A stretch of 64,000 bases of DNA, from positions 3,658,001 through 3,722,000 of the forward strand of contig NZ_BIFS01000001.1 in the NCBI RefSeq assembly GCF_003967555.1, read 5' to 3'. Positions 1-9,544 of this stretch are shown piece after piece; position 1 is the stretch's first letter, and every line of letters starts with the position of its first letter. A model generated the notes under the pieces. The model was given only the letters and a program-made list of their open reading frames with translations. It made no database searches and was not told the DNA's origin. The position numbers and the translations under genes are program-made. The DNA comes from Dictyobacter kobayashii (GTDB lineage Bacteria; Chloroflexota; Ktedonobacteria; Ktedonobacterales; Ktedonobacteraceae).

Positions 1-22
1 GTCTCCATGGGATTTTTTTCTG

Positions 23-1440
23 CTAGGAAACAAATGGAGCCATCTCATCTTTGAAGCTTTGTAGTGTTTCGCTACCGATGACACGAATGCGATGAATGAT
101 ATAGGGCGTGCTGCTGTCCTGGCTGATTGAAGGTACGCGTGGATCATTAGTCGCTCCCACATAACCCGTCTTATTTAAAAGAGCCATCACACCTTGAACC
201 TGGGCCTGTGCGGAGGGTAGATTCTGGTTTTTATTGAGCGGATCGCCCGCTGGATAGCAGAATTGTTGAATGACCGTCTGCAAATGGCTTTCGAGATCCT
301 GACGAGATTGTGCCAGCTCGTGTCGTGCATCATCAGGAGACAGCTGCCAGACATCTCCCAGTGCTCGATGATCGATGGTATGCGAACCCATTTGCATGCC
401 GTTGGCGAGCATCTCGCTCAACTGAGGCCAGCTCGCCTGACCTGCCCAGCCCACCTTACCGGTAATAATGTAAAACATGCCACTGTAACCGTGAGCTCTG
501 AGGATCGGAAATGCATTGGTGTAAGCATCCACATAGCCATCATCAAAACTAAAAATAATAGGTTTGCTGGGTAGGGGACCATCGTAATAGAGTGCACTAA
601 ATAGTTGATTAAAGGTAATGGTGTGATAGCCCAGCTCTTTAAAATAATCCATTTGTTGTGAAAAGATGGTTGGACTTACTGATAAACCTGACCGGTAACT
701 ATAAGGATTGGCCTTATCCTGTGCTGGCACCTCTGAAATATAGTGGTACATCAGGATTGGAACAGCGATCTTTTTAGGGGTTGGATTGGCCGGTGGTAGA
801 ATCGGTGCTTCGATGTCCGCTGGCCCTCCATTGAGGATAAGCCATTGTTTTCCTTCGCCTTTTCCTGCGCCGATGGTGGCGCGCTGGACGATGAATGGTA
901 GATTGCGAAAAAGCTCATTGGCATGTAGGGTCGCGGCCGAGATCGGGGTGGTGGAGGATGTGGGATAACTGGATCTAACTGCAGTGAAATAGGCAATCTC
1001 GATACCTGTTCGTACTCATGCATCGTCTCGGCGTTCGTCCAGCTTGAGAGGTCACTGACCTGGCCGCTCGAAAAATTCCGCAGTTTGAAGTTCTGAAAAC
1101 GTCGCTGCCAGTAGCTGGCGAAAGACTGTTCGTCGGGCCACATTTTTTGTACATCAGGATGAAGCATTGACCACATAACAGTATATTGCTGCTTTAGTAA
1201 CGCGTTCATATATTCCTGTCCGACCTGTGTCACCTCGCTCTGATATTGGCCAGGTGTCGTCTGTCTGATGTGCTGGCTGATAGTTGTTTTCGCGCCCACT
1301 GATATGGTCTGATTGGGAGCCAAGATGAGATAACCGCCCAGGGCGGCGGCCACAAGAATTAAAATCAACGAACTCAACATGAAAAATTTCGCAAGGAAAA
1401 GATGTGAATTCGGTGTGTTTTCTTCACCTGTTGTATTCAT
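23..1440 (-). CDS. Membrane-anchored NTF2-like + polysaccharide deacetylase (frameshifted)
   Basis: Probable extracellular carbohydrate esterase of the NodB/CE4 family, acting on cell-wall or exported polysaccharide. The first part (1440 to about 960) has an N-terminal transmembrane helix (about residues 20-40) and an NTF2-like region rich in aromatic residues. The second part (about 960 to 23) carries the CE4 motifs FSFDDGY, SHTIDH and FCYPAG, preceded by KKIAVPILMYHYIS. The deacetylase frame stays open upstream to about 1015 and reads NELFRNLPFIVQ and LILNGGPADIEAPILPP, while the first frame turns into a Pro/Arg/Ser-rich stretch after about 960. A one-base frame change near 955-1010 therefore joins them. 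The ATG at 1440 lies 8 bases after a GGGG run; a GTG at 1449 is an alternative. The break could be real, but the frequency of such breaks in this window suggests a sequence error. Confidence 0.8.
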
Positions 1441-1620
1441 CTTTTGCACCCCGTATCTGCTCAGTTACAGTTTTAGATCTGGCATCACCATCATACAGGA
1501 GTAGCATTAAATAACTCCAATTTATCAATTTAACTCATCCGAAATTCCTATAAAAATAGCGTGGTACCTTACTTTTAAGATACCACGCTGCTGTATAGAA
1601 GAACGTTTACGCCAGTTATA

Positions 1621-3042
1621 TTAGCGTGCGCGTGCAACCTGCTTTGGTGGAATGTGGATTGGATGTCCCTCGACTGCCAGGACTGCTTCGCGTAGGCCTT
1701 CACTGAGAGTAGGATGCGGGTGGATGGTCTCTTCAATCTCATCCACGGTCAGTTCACCACGCATAGCCAGTGAATATTCAGTGATCAGGTTGGTCGCATC
1801 AGGACCAATGATATGGGCACCCAGGAATTCGCCATATTTGCCGATGATAACTTTGGTGAAGCCCTCTGTCTCACCAATTGCAACGGCTTTACCAATGGCG
1901 GTCCAGGGGAAGCGATCGACACGCACCTCAGGATACTTCTCGCGTGCCTGTGCCTCTGTCAGGCCTACCGAGGCAATTTCTGGGAAGGTATAAATCGGGT
2001 TAGGGATGACATCATAATTCATGATGGCGGCATGGCCGGTTGCATTGTCGGACGCGATCTCACCCTCGGTAGAAGCCACATGGGCTAAGCCAGCGCCATG
2101 GACCAGATCTCCGATAGCATAGATGCCGGGCAGATTTGTCTGCATATGTTCATCGACACGTACACGACCACGATCGGTGTCGAGTCCCTGCTCCATCAGT
2201 TTCTCCAGGCCACTTGTATTGGCGCGGCGACTAACCGCCATCAAGACATACTCACCCTGGAAACTTTGCTGTCCCTTATCGGTTGTAGTATTGACCTTTT
2301 TCTGACCATTGGCGTCTTCGATACTCTCGACCTTCGCATTGGTCACGATCTCGATGCCGCGCTTACCCAGGATACGTACGAGTAGCTTGCGTACCTCTTC
2401 ATCCACTGGAGCCAGCACATTGGGCAGCATTTCAAGAATGGTAACTTTAGTGCCCAGCGCATTAAACATACAGGCCAGCTCAATGCCGATAACACCACCA
2501 CCAACGCAAATCAGACTCTCAGGCGTTTTTGGCAGGTTCCAGCAGGTATCGCTATTCATTACTCTATCGCCATCAATACCAGGCATTGGTGGCATCAAAG
2601 GTACGGAACCGGTTGCCAGAATGATGTTGTCAGCACTAAACTCTTGCGAAGTGCCATTTTTGGTTACAGTAACCTTTTTCGAGGCATCGACGCTACCCAA
2701 TCCATCAAACACATCAACATTGTTGCCCTTCATCAAGGTACTGACACCGCTGGTCATACGCTTAACGACCTTATCTTTAAAGGCGACCGCCTTCACCATA
2801 TCAAAAGTAGGGGGCTGAGGAAGCATGATACCGAGCTCAGCAACGGAGCTCAGGCTATGTAATGTCTCAGCGATATGAAGCATCGCCTTAGAAGGAATAC
2901 AGCCGACATTGAGGCAGGTACCGCCCATATATTGTTTCTCAACAATAGCGACTTTCGCACCTCGTTGGGCGGCCCGAATGGCGGCCACATAGCCACCGGG
3001 TCCGGCTCCAATTACTGCAACATCATAATGAGTACTCGTCAT
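1621..3042 (-). CDS. lpdA: Dihydrolipoyl dehydrogenase (E3)
   Basis: FAD flavoprotein that reoxidises the dihydrolipoyl groups of 2-oxoacid dehydrogenase or glycine cleavage complexes with NAD+. Visible motifs in order: FAD-binding GAGPGGYVAAIRAAQRG near the N-terminus, redox disulfide GGTCLNVGCIPSK, NAD-binding GGGVIGIELA, the second FAD motif YAIGDLVHGAGLAH, and the C-terminal HPHPTLSEG with the active-site His. The length of 473 residues is usual for the family. I chose the ATG at 3042 because AGGAGA lies six bases upstream; an in-frame ATG at 3072 lacks a good ribosome site. No E1 or E2 gene lies beside it, so the partner complex is not shown by context. The gene stands alone, with a 1-kb intergenic stretch upstream. 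Confidence 0.96.
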   Translation of the reverse strand: MTSTHYDVAVIGAGPGGYVAAIRAAQRGAKVAIVEKQYMGGTCLNVGCIPSKAMLHIAETLHSLSSVAELGIMLPQPPTFDMVKAVAFKDKVVKRMTSGVSTLMKGNNVDVFDGLGSVDASKKVTVTKNGTSQEFSADNIILATGSVPLMPPMPGIDGDRVMNSDTCWNLPKTPESLICVGGGVIGIELACMFNALGTKVTILEMLPNVLAPVDEEVRKLLVRILGKRGIEIVTNAKVESIEDANGQKKVNTTTDKGQQSFQGEYVLMAVSRRANTSGLEKLMEQGLDTDRGRVRVDEHMQTNLPGIYAIGDLVHGAGLAHVASTEGEIASDNATGHAAIMNYDVIPNPIYTFPEIASVGLTEAQAREKYPEVRVDRFPWTAIGKAVAIGETEGFTKVIIGKYGEFLGAHIIGPDATNLITEYSLAMRGELTVDEIEETIHPHPTLSEGLREAVLAVEGHPIHIPPKQVARAR

Positions 3043-3565
3043 GAATTTCTCCTGCAATTTGCATGGACTCATTCATCGTGCCTGAAGGTTGGATGGATGT
3101 GAAGGTCTGTGCACACCAACTGGTGTCTATTGACGCGTTTCACATTGTGTACCATGAAGCATATTGCGCGTGGAGTACACGTCATTGTCTCTCCAAATGA
3201 ATGAGTACAATATGTTTTGTTATTTGTCCAAATAGACAGTTTTTTATATCCAGGGGATGCTGCTTTATCATATGCATGCTGATCGCATGGTGGTTTGCCC
3301 ACTATAATGATAGGTATAGTAGCTTCCCTATGAGATGGACAAGGGATAATGCGAATCCTGGCCAGGATTGCATGTTGTATGTATCAAAAAAATATCAAAC
3401 GAGCCTGACCGGTAAAGGCTGGAACCGTCCATTCTCTCAGGAAAACACGTTCCTGGCAGCAGTGAATGTTCGCGTGCTCGGCCCGTTACCCCCTTGATAC
3501 ATCGATTTACACCCCGTCAGTATATCACGTTTCTTCCCATCTCGGTACTTATGGCAGAGAGAACC

Positions 3566-3721
3566 CAGGGCTTTTTAGTTTTCCTCTTTGGCACCTGCGG
3601 CACCGGGTGTGGAGTGTGTGGAGTGTGATGGGCTGCCGAGCCGCCCATCACACTCCACACCTGAAAGAATGGGCCTCGTATCGCTTGCTCGTGATCTCTG
3701 GACGAACATTAAAAAGGCCTG
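3566..3721 (-). mobile_element. CAGGGC palindromic MITE, copy 1
   Basis: The ends are inverted (CAGGGCTTTTTA... at 3566 and ...TAAAAAGGCCTG ending at 3721). Direct repeats GAGAGAACC (3557-3565) and TAGAGAACC (3722-3730) flank it and match at 8 of 9 positions, as expected for a target duplication. Inside are an 18-bp perfect hairpin (arms 3616-3633 and 3643-3660, starting GTGTGGAG) and a mini-hairpin near 3591-3605. On the minus strand it matches copies 2 and 3, including a GTTCGTCCAGAGATCACGAG-like segment and CTTTCAGGTGTGGAG. It has no coding capacity. Confidence 0.75.
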
Positions 3722-3775
3722 TAGAGAACCATATCACCCCAACTTCCTAGAAGAGCCTGATCCCTCTAGCGCTTC

Positions 3776-3930
3776 AGTAGGGGATGCTGGGGGGCGGCGA
3801 GCCCCACCTGCCGCTGGTGCGGTGGCAGGCATGCCGGGGCATGCCAGTCCCCGCTCACCTCTCCCCCATTTTTCTGCCGCCGCAGGCGACAGAAAAATAA
3901 TTTGCCCTTCAGGCAAACACAAATAACCTT
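3776..3930. repeat. Cluster of GC-rich hairpins
   Basis: Several nested inverted repeats lie in tandem: CCTGCCGC/GCGGTGGCAGG, GGCATGCC/GGCATGCC, ATTTTTCTG.../CAGAAAAAT around a CCGCCGCAGGCG mini-hairpin (about 3869-3899), and TTTGCC/GGCAAA. The GCCGCAGGCG core resembles the mini-hairpin of the CAGGGC elements. No coding frame here is convincing, and a function is not evident. Confidence 0.45.
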
Positions 3931-4126
3931 TTTGGCCTACTTCCATGACGAGTTCGAAAATAGAACGTATCAATAATTGCAGAGACAAATATTCTATCTT
4001 TATTATTACTCTGCATACGCGAACTATCTTTTTAGATAACCGGGCACATTGATAAGGTGGTGGCGTGCCTGCGTATGAGTGGAAGTGAATACATTTAATC
4101 CAAATGCATATGACTGGGGGTTTTTT

Positions 4127-4315
4127 ATGACAACAACAGGAGAACTGCGTTCAATTATTGAGGAACTTGAGTTAGTAGATGCTGGCGATGCTGACAGTTA
4201 TCTGGGCGAAGATACCTCTGACGCAGAAGAGACACCAGATATGGTTGCATCAAATTTAGCCCGTTGTTTACGATATATCGCGTCCGCCGATGAGCGTAAT
4301 TATCAATTATGCTAA
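4127..4315 (+). CDS. Small acidic hypothetical protein
   Basis: A 62-residue acidic protein starting MTTTGELRSIIEEL, with a central Asp/Glu-rich segment (DAGDADSYLGEDTSDAEE) and a C-terminal helix-like part (ASNLARCLRYIASADERN). I chose the ATG at 4127 because a GGGGG run lies six bases upstream; an in-frame ATG at 4079 has no obvious ribosome site. A strong intrinsic terminator follows at 4350, which supports a real, singly transcribed gene. I do not recognise the family. It has no membrane segment and no metal-binding motif, so no function can be assigned. Confidence 0.6.
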   Translation: MTTTGELRSIIEELELVDAGDADSYLGEDTSDAEETPDMVASNLARCLRYIASADERNYQLC

Positions 4316-4349
4316 TATGTTCTACGAACGTTGATTATAAAAGCAAAGT

Positions 4350-4385
4350 GCGCTAATCCATCTATTTGGATTAGCGCTTTTTTTA
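4350..4385 (+). terminator. Intrinsic terminator after the small acidic gene
   Basis: An 11-bp perfect stem (GCGCTAATCCA / TGGATTAGCGC) with a six-base loop is followed by seven T residues, 35 bases after the stop codon of the gene at 4127. Confidence 0.9.
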
Positions 4386-4425
4386 TGTATCATCATACCC
4401 TAAACTAACTGCAATGGCTTCTCAT

Positions 4426-5303
4426 TCAAGTCGATTGATGTATATTGCGCCGATAGAGTACGGTCAGAACCAATATACCAATCACGCTGATCGAGACTGT
4501 TACTACCGAGATAGGAATGCCCGGAGGAATCATTACCATATAAATGGCATGTGGCAATCCGTCCCAGGTTCCATGTAAAAGCGAGACAAATAGATAAGCC
4601 AGGATGACGCGCCATGTCAGGCGAAAACGGTGCGGAAGACTATCCCTGAACAATACCGAGCCGAGAATAGCGGTCCAGACCCATGCCCAAACGGCGCCAG
4701 CACACCCCTGATAATAGTTTCGATCACGGACGCACTCATATGTCCTTTGCTGAGCAAGAAGGCAGTGAAGGCATAGCCGGTACTCTCAAAAGCGGCAAAG
4801 CCCATGCCAACCGCGGCACCCAGCAATAAACCATCCAGCGCGGAGTTATGTGGGATGCGGCGCGCCATAAAAATCACCGCCAGGATCTTACAGCCCTCCT
4901 CAATCAATCCAACCAGCATGGCGTTACCAATCGTTAGTCCTTGATTGGGATTTGGAGGTTGAATCAAGACCGACTCAAAGATCGCGGCTCCAAGCACACC
5001 CAGGATACCACCGAGGCAGAAACTTTTGGCGATCACTTCAGGCGTTAAGCGGCTGATGTGTTGATGATCATAAAGGAAGGCTACAAAAACAATTGGGATT
5101 AGGAAGTTGCCGATCAAAATGACGGTCGGGTAGAGATTCACATTGCCGGTTAGAAACAGAATTACTGTTGAGGCCCAAAGAGCAACAGCCCGATCAGCAA
5201 AGCTGATAACCAGCTGCGCCCTCCATGGGTAGTAGCCTGTAAAGTTGAGGCCTGTGGAGTCCAATCTTGCCGTGCCATGCAGCCCTTCTTTCATTGCAAA
5301 CAT
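4426..5303 (-). CDS. PrsW-family intramembrane metalloprotease (frameshifted)
   Basis: Polytopic membrane protein of the PrsW/CPBP-like protease group, which cleaves membrane-bound substrates such as anti-sigma factors. The three family motifs are present in order: EEGCK (EExxK) in LVGLIEEGCKIL, FAAFE (FxxxE), and HGTWD (HxxxD) in SLLHGTWDGLPH. The frame breaks after LAPFGHG at the C run 4680-4682. Adding one G on the coding strand restores GHGVWTAILGSVLFRDSLPHRF, which runs straight into the downstream frame ending at 4426. The gene is therefore one protein with a one-base loss, probably a sequencing error. The start at 5303 has only a weak ribosome site. No sigma or anti-sigma gene is adjacent, so the substrate is unknown. 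Confidence 0.8.
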
Positions 5304-5650
5304 TACAAGGTAACTCTGCCATGACAGGATATCCCGGTCTGCTCATTCCTTGCTTAGTTGGAAACATTTACTGCCTGGCATTTCTCTGGCATATTTGTGC
5401 TATCACTAACACGTCACCCGATCAATCAATGCGACAACCTGGCGATAAATTTATCTTTTCTATAGATGTTATGCGGGGAAGCGGCAGCTGCCGCTTCCCC
5501 GCATAACATCTACGTCAAGCTAGCGCCGTAGGCGCGAGGTCGTAGGGAAAAAAGTTGCACATATTTTAAATTAGCTTATCCTAAAGGATTGGTGAGGAAG
5601 ACAAAAGAACTTGCCAGACGAGACTCTGTCAAGTGATACATATTAATATA
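5304..5650. other. Intergenic region with a perfect palindrome
   Basis: No gene is seen. The stretch holds the 50-base perfect palindrome at 5463-5512 and the mini-hairpin beside it. Confidence 0.6.
5463..5535. repeat. Perfect 25-bp-arm palindrome plus mini-hairpin
   Basis: The arms 5463-5487 and 5488-5512 are exact reverse complements with no spacer (centre CGGCAG/CTGCCG). The palindrome is followed by GCGCC-GTA-GGCGC (5523-5535). The same twin layout, a long palindrome beside a short GC hairpin with a three- or four-base loop, recurs at 21.5, 27.8 and 49.6 kb. No T run directly follows either side, so a simple terminator is not the best explanation. Confidence 0.7.
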
Positions 5651-6361
5651 TCAATACTTCGCGCCAGTCAACACCTTGATGCGTTTATCAACAGTAGGAA
5701 TACCACTATTTTTAAGCTGTTTAACCACCGCCTTCACATCATATTTGACTCGCCGATGCTCTGCCTGCCAGATATTATCTTGCCAGGTTAGAATAGCATA
5801 TGATGAGCGCAGGTCTCCATCCCGTGGCAATCCACAACTTCCCGCGTCCACCAGGAGCAGATGGCGCCAGCGCCGCATATATGCGACGTGGTAGTGACCA
5901 AAGGCTAAGGCTCCAATCGTAGGAGGCAGATCGCCACACAGATGTTCAATTTTGCTATCTGGTGTGGTTGGAAAAATAGCCTCCTCCTGGTTAAGAGGAT
6001 TAGCGTGGACGACCAGCAGGTCAGTACCATTGGGATTTTCGACAAGATGGCTGAATGGCAATGATGCCAGATAATCAATACCAGCGGGGCCGACCTGTTC
6101 GCGGGTCCAGGCAATCACACTCTGTTTCTTGGGGCCTTTTTTTGAGTTTTGATTGACCACATCGGCGTCAACATTGCCTTGAATAACTGGACAGTGCAAG
6201 TTCTGGATTGTTTCTAAGACCTCTTTAGGATAGGGGCCATTTAAGCAGAGATCGCCTGCAATGATCAGTTGGTCGATCGCAGGTTGCTGGGCCAGGTCTT
6301 CCAACACAGTGTCCAGTGCTAATTTGTTTCCATGTATATCAGATATAATCGCAACGCGCAT
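5651..6361 (-). CDS. Metallophosphoesterase (calcineurin-like, Metallophos_2)
   Basis: Predicted cytosolic dinuclear-metal phosphoesterase. The metal-binding motifs are visible: SDIHGN (DxH) at residues 8-13, AGDL (GD) near residue 36, GNVDAD (GN) near residue 63, VVHANP (H), and GHYHV (GHxH) in the C-terminal third. At 236 residues it fits the single-domain family of YfcE-like and diadenosine-tetraphosphatase-like enzymes. The ATG at 6361 has AGGA six bases upstream. It is divergent from another metallophosphoesterase at 6496, with about 135 bases between them, so the two may share a control region. The substrate cannot be read from sequence. Confidence 0.9.
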   Translation of the reverse strand: MRVAIISDIHGNKLALDTVLEDLAQQPAIDQLIIAGDLCLNGPYPKEVLETIQNLHCPVIQGNVDADVVNQNSKKGPKKQSVIAWTREQVGPAGIDYLASLPFSHLVENPNGTDLLVVHANPLNQEEAIFPTTPDSKIEHLCGDLPPTIGALAFGHYHVAYMRRWRHLLLVDAGSCGLPRDGDLRSSYAILTWQDNIWQAEHRRVKYDVKAVVKQLKNSGIPTVDKRIKVLTGAKY

Positions 6362-6495
6362 ATGATATCCTGATTTGAGGCACCTTTAATGGTGCCCCTT
6401 CTCTCTAGATTTGTTTTGTATACGTTTCATTTCACTTTTATGGCCGCTTGGATGGGCCATAGGTAATATATCTCAAAATAAGGGAGGACACAAAG

Positions 6496-7005
6496 ATGCT
6501 ACACCGCATTGGTGTTATTTCTGATACGCATTGCCCGGGATATTCGCCCATTCCGGAACTGGTATGGAAATATTTTGCTGGCGTTGAATTGATTATTCAT
6601 GCCGGTGATCTCTCGGTCCTGTCAGTAATTTCTGAATTAGAAACGATCGCTCCTGTGGTGGCGGTGCAGGGAAATGTTGAGCGTGAAGAAGTTGTGATGA
6701 AACTGCCCATTAAAAAAGAGATTAAAGTCGGGAACTATCGTATTGGTATTGTCCATATTCTGGGAGATGCCAGTTCATATGCGCGTACAGCGCGGCGCGA
6801 ATTTCCCGAGGCGCGCGTTGTCGTGTTTGGACATAGCCATAATCCCTATAATCAGGAACACAATGGCCAGCTCCTATTTAATCCTGGTAGCGCTACCGAT
6901 CGGCGGCGTCAACCTACCTGTAGTATTGGCCAGCTCCTGATAGATGATGAAGCTCAAACGGTCACCGGGGAGATCATTTTGTTGCCGCCAAAAAATCAGG
7001 CGTAA
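6496..7005 (+). CDS. YfcE-type metallophosphoesterase
   Basis: Short (169-residue) phosphodiesterase of the YfcE/MJ0936 group. It shows SDTHCPG (DxH) at residues 9-15, HAGDLS (GD), QGNVERE (GN), IVHILG (H), FGHSHNP (GHxH) and the closing NPGSATDRR, all typical of this family, which hydrolyses simple phosphodiesters in vitro. A strong GGGAGG lies about ten bases before the ATG. It is divergently arranged with the gene at 5651-6361; the two share motifs but differ in length and are not tandem duplicates. Confidence 0.92.
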   Translation: MLHRIGVISDTHCPGYSPIPELVWKYFAGVELIIHAGDLSVLSVISELETIAPVVAVQGNVEREEVVMKLPIKKEIKVGNYRIGIVHILGDASSYARTARREFPEARVVVFGHSHNPYNQEHNGQLLFNPGSATDRRRQPTCSIGQLLIDDEAQTVTGEIILLPPKNQA

Positions 7006-7043
7006 TAGCTAGCTATTATGATGCTCCCATTTTAAATTTAACA

Positions 7044-8093
7044 TCACATCCGTTGATCGGGCCGTTTGATCAGGGATGGCTCAAGGCTAGATAGGGTAGG
7101 TTGTCCGGCCAGTGCCATCGACATTGTAAGTTCGGCATGTAGCAGGTCCAGAATATGATGAACGCCGGGAGCTCCATTGACGGCCAGCCCCCAGAAAATA
7201 GGGCGACCAATCAGAACGGCTCGGGCGCCCAGGGCCAGAGCTTTCAGGATATCGGTGCCGCGTCGGATACCACTATCCAGATAGATTTCGCAGCCGCCGT
7301 TGACGGCCTGCACGATCTCTGGCAGGGCTTCAATGCTGGAAATGGTGCCATCCAACTGGCGTCCGCCATGATTGGAAACCACAATGCCTGCGACACCATG
7401 CTGCAGGGCTAGCAGAGCGTCTTCTGGCGTCAAGATGCCTTTGAGTATAATGGGGAGCCGTGTAATCGTACGCAGCCAGTCTACCGTCTCCCAGGTGTCA
7501 ACCAGATGGCGTAAAGGGGTCTCACTAACATCATTATCAACAAAATTCGCTAGCGGCACAAAACGGGAGCGCTGAAAATTGTTGCGTATATCTTGCTCGC
7601 GTTTCCCCAGGTGCGCGGTATCAACGGTTAGCACAATCGCTTGATAACCGGCCGCTTCAGCCCGTTGGACAAATTGTCCGGTTACCTCTAGACTGTGGTA
7701 ACTATAAAGTTGTAGCCAGAGTGGACCCTGGGTGCTGGCATGAATCTCCTCGATTGAGCGTGAGGAAAATCCGCTGACGATCATGATGGTGCCAGCTTGC
7801 TCAGCTGCCTGGGCGGTTGCGCACTCACCTTCTGGATGAACCAGCATATGGCCAGCCGTTGGTCCAACGATAATCGGCATGTGAATGGGTGTACCAAGCA
7901 CCGTGGTATGGGTTTCGATAGCACTGACATCGACCAGAACCCTTGGACGTAAGCGTAGACGTTCAAAGGCCTGACGGTTAGCGTGCAAGGTCACTTCATC
8001 CTCGCTACCGCCCTGAATGTGATCCCAAATTACCGCGGGCATACGTTTTTGAGCCAGTTGCTCATAATCAAAAACGTTGATTGGTTCCATCAC
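7044..8093 (-). CDS. FMN-dependent 2-hydroxyacid oxidase/dehydrogenase
   Basis: TIM-barrel flavoprotein oxidising L-2-hydroxy acids such as lactate or glycolate. The family signature SNHGGRQLDG, holding the catalytic His and the substrate Arg, is intact. The FMN phosphate motif YLDSGIRRGTDILKALALGARAVLIGRP follows. The N-terminal segment FDYEQLAQKRMPAVIWDHIQGGSEDE is also typical. The length of about 349 residues fits lactate or glycolate oxidase. The start may be GTG 8093 or ATG 8090, which are adjacent. A lactate permease lies at 21.7 kb, which would fit lactate use, but the two are too far apart for an operon. Which hydroxy acid is used, and whether O2 or a respiratory carrier accepts electrons, is not decided by sequence. 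Confidence 0.9.
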   Translation of the reverse strand: MMEPINVFDYEQLAQKRMPAVIWDHIQGGSEDEVTLHANRQAFERLRLRPRVLVDVSAIETHTTVLGTPIHMPIIVGPTAGHMLVHPEGECATAQAAEQAGTIMIVSGFSSRSIEEIHASTQGPLWLQLYSYHSLEVTGQFVQRAEAAGYQAIVLTVDTAHLGKREQDIRNNFQRSRFVPLANFVDNDVSETPLRHLVDTWETVDWLRTITRLPIILKGILTPEDALLALQHGVAGIVVSNHGGRQLDGTISSIEALPEIVQAVNGGCEIYLDSGIRRGTDILKALALGARAVLIGRPIFWGLAVNGAPGVHHILDLLHAELTMSMALAGQPTLSSLEPSLIKRPDQRM

Positions 8094-8144
8094 CTGCTTG
8101 TTGCCTTTCTCTCTGCTATTATGAACGCGGCTAATCGGTCGGAC

Positions 8145-8178
8145 GACGGGTGGCTCTCTGCCATGAGAGCCACCCGTC
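8145..8178. terminator. Hairpin between serS and the hydroxyacid oxidase gene
   Basis: A 14-bp perfect stem (GACGGGTGGCTCTC / GAGAGCCACCCGTC) with a six-base loop sits in the 109-base gap just after the serS stop codon. It lacks a T run on the minus strand, so termination is likely but not certain. Confidence 0.5.
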
Positions 8179-8202
8179 AGGTATCATGCCAGGCATATTG
8201 AG

Positions 8203-9483
8203 CTAGCGGCCAATATACTCCTGCCCGCCCATGAATGGACGTAGTGCCTCAGGAATGCGAATGCTTCCATCCTCTTGCTGGTGTGTCTCCAGCAGAGGTA
8301 TCAGAATGCGTGGCGAGGCAATGGCTGTATTATTCAAGGTATGAACGAATTTTACTTTGCCTTCCTCATCACGATAGCGCAGATTGGCACGGCGGGCCTG
8401 CCAATCATGCAGATACGAGCACGAGTGGGTTTCACGATAACGTTTTTCGCTCGGTACCCAACATTCTATATCATACATGCCAACTTTGCCATCACCCATG
8501 TCGCCGGTACATACGTTGACGACTCGATACGGCAGTTCAAGTTCCTGGATCAATTCCTCGGCATTTTGTAACAACTGCTCGAACCAGAAGACCGACTCCT
8601 CATGGTTAGCTTTGCAGATAATATATTGCTCTACCTTATTAAACTGGTGAATGCGGAAAACTCCGCGTGTATCTTTGCCGTATGTTCCGGCCTCCTGGCG
8701 AAAACAGGGGCTATAGCCGACAAACTTCAGTGGCAACTCCTCGCCCTTCAGGATCTCGTCTTTGTACATACCTGTGATCGATACTTCCGCTGTCCCGACC
8801 AGGAAGAGATCTTGATCTTTAATCTCATAAACCTGATCCCGACCCTTGGGGAACTGTCCATTGCCGACAAAAGCGAAGTCGCGGGCCATCGAGGGCACAA
8901 TCAAAGGTGTAAAGCCCTTGCGCGACATCTTGTCCATCGCGAAATTGATCAGGGCCAGTTCCAGGCGAGCAGCGTCTCCACGCAGAACATAGCTGCGCGA
9001 GCCAGCCACTTTCACGGCCCGCTCGATGTCAACCAGATTGTGCTTGAGCATCAGATCATAATGATCCAGGGCCTGGAAATCGAACTTTGGGGCCTCTCCC
9101 CAGTATTTGAATGGAACATTGTCGTCCTCGTCTTTGCCAACCGGGGTGCTGGGATCTGGGATATTGGGTACCATCAGGAGCAGATTATAGCGTTCTTCGG
9201 TCAGTTGATTAAGCTCTGGCTCTTTGGCTTTAATAAATTCAGCCAGCTTTTTGCCTTCCGCAATTAAATTATTGCGTAGCTCGGCATTCTTTTCTTTGGC
9301 GGCTTGCTGAATACCCTTTGAGAGCTGATTCTGTTTGGCGCGCGCCTCCTCTACCTCATGCTGGAGGGCGACAACCTGTTGATCTATTGCCAGTAAAGCA
9401 TCAACATCGATCGAATTGTTTTTTAGTAGTGCCGCTTCTTTCACGGCCTCTGGATTGCTGCGAATAAATGCAAGATCAAGCAT
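8203..9483 (-). CDS. serS: Seryl-tRNA synthetase
   Basis: Class II aminoacyl-tRNA synthetase charging tRNA-Ser. The start MLDLAFIRSNPEAVKEA is the classic N-terminus, and the ATG at 9483 has GAGGAG about 12 bases upstream. A long in-frame extension to 9636 would run through the T-box leader and is not coding. The first ~110 residues form the long coiled-coil arm (VVALQHEVEEARAKQNQLSKGIQQ). Motif 2 (FRQEAGTYGKDTRGVFRIHQFNKVE) and motif 3 (the ASPRILIPLLET region) are present. At 426 residues it is normal length. Expression is predicted to be controlled by the T-box at 9545-9790. Confidence 0.97.
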   Translation of the reverse strand: MLDLAFIRSNPEAVKEAALLKNNSIDVDALLAIDQQVVALQHEVEEARAKQNQLSKGIQQAAKEKNAELRNNLIAEGKKLAEFIKAKEPELNQLTEERYNLLLMVPNIPDPSTPVGKDEDDNVPFKYWGEAPKFDFQALDHYDLMLKHNLVDIERAVKVAGSRSYVLRGDAARLELALINFAMDKMSRKGFTPLIVPSMARDFAFVGNGQFPKGRDQVYEIKDQDLFLVGTAEVSITGMYKDEILKGEELPLKFVGYSPCFRQEAGTYGKDTRGVFRIHQFNKVEQYIICKANHEESVFWFEQLLQNAEELIQELELPYRVVNVCTGDMGDGKVGMYDIECWVPSEKRYRETHSCSYLHDWQARRANLRYRDEEGKVKFVHTLNNTAIASPRILIPLLETHQQEDGSIRIPEALRPFMGGQEYIGR

Positions 9484-9544
9484 ACTATTTTTTCTCCTCT
9501 TTCCCCGCGTGCCTCCACTGTGTCTGTGGACCACGCAATGGGCA

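Larger units (their letters stand above)
3043..4126. other. Long intergenic region with palindromic elements
   Basis: No convincing gene was found. The short open frames here lie across the palindromes and look like shadows. The region contains one copy of the CAGGGC transposon-like element (3566-3721) and a second cluster of GC-rich hairpins (about 3776-3930). The rest looks like unique AT-rich spacer. Confidence 0.6.

Noticed and set aside
3588..3988. Open frames across the 3.6-4.0 kb palindromes
   Set aside because: They read through inverted repeats and are rich in Pro/Ala/Gly because of the GC content; not conserved-looking.
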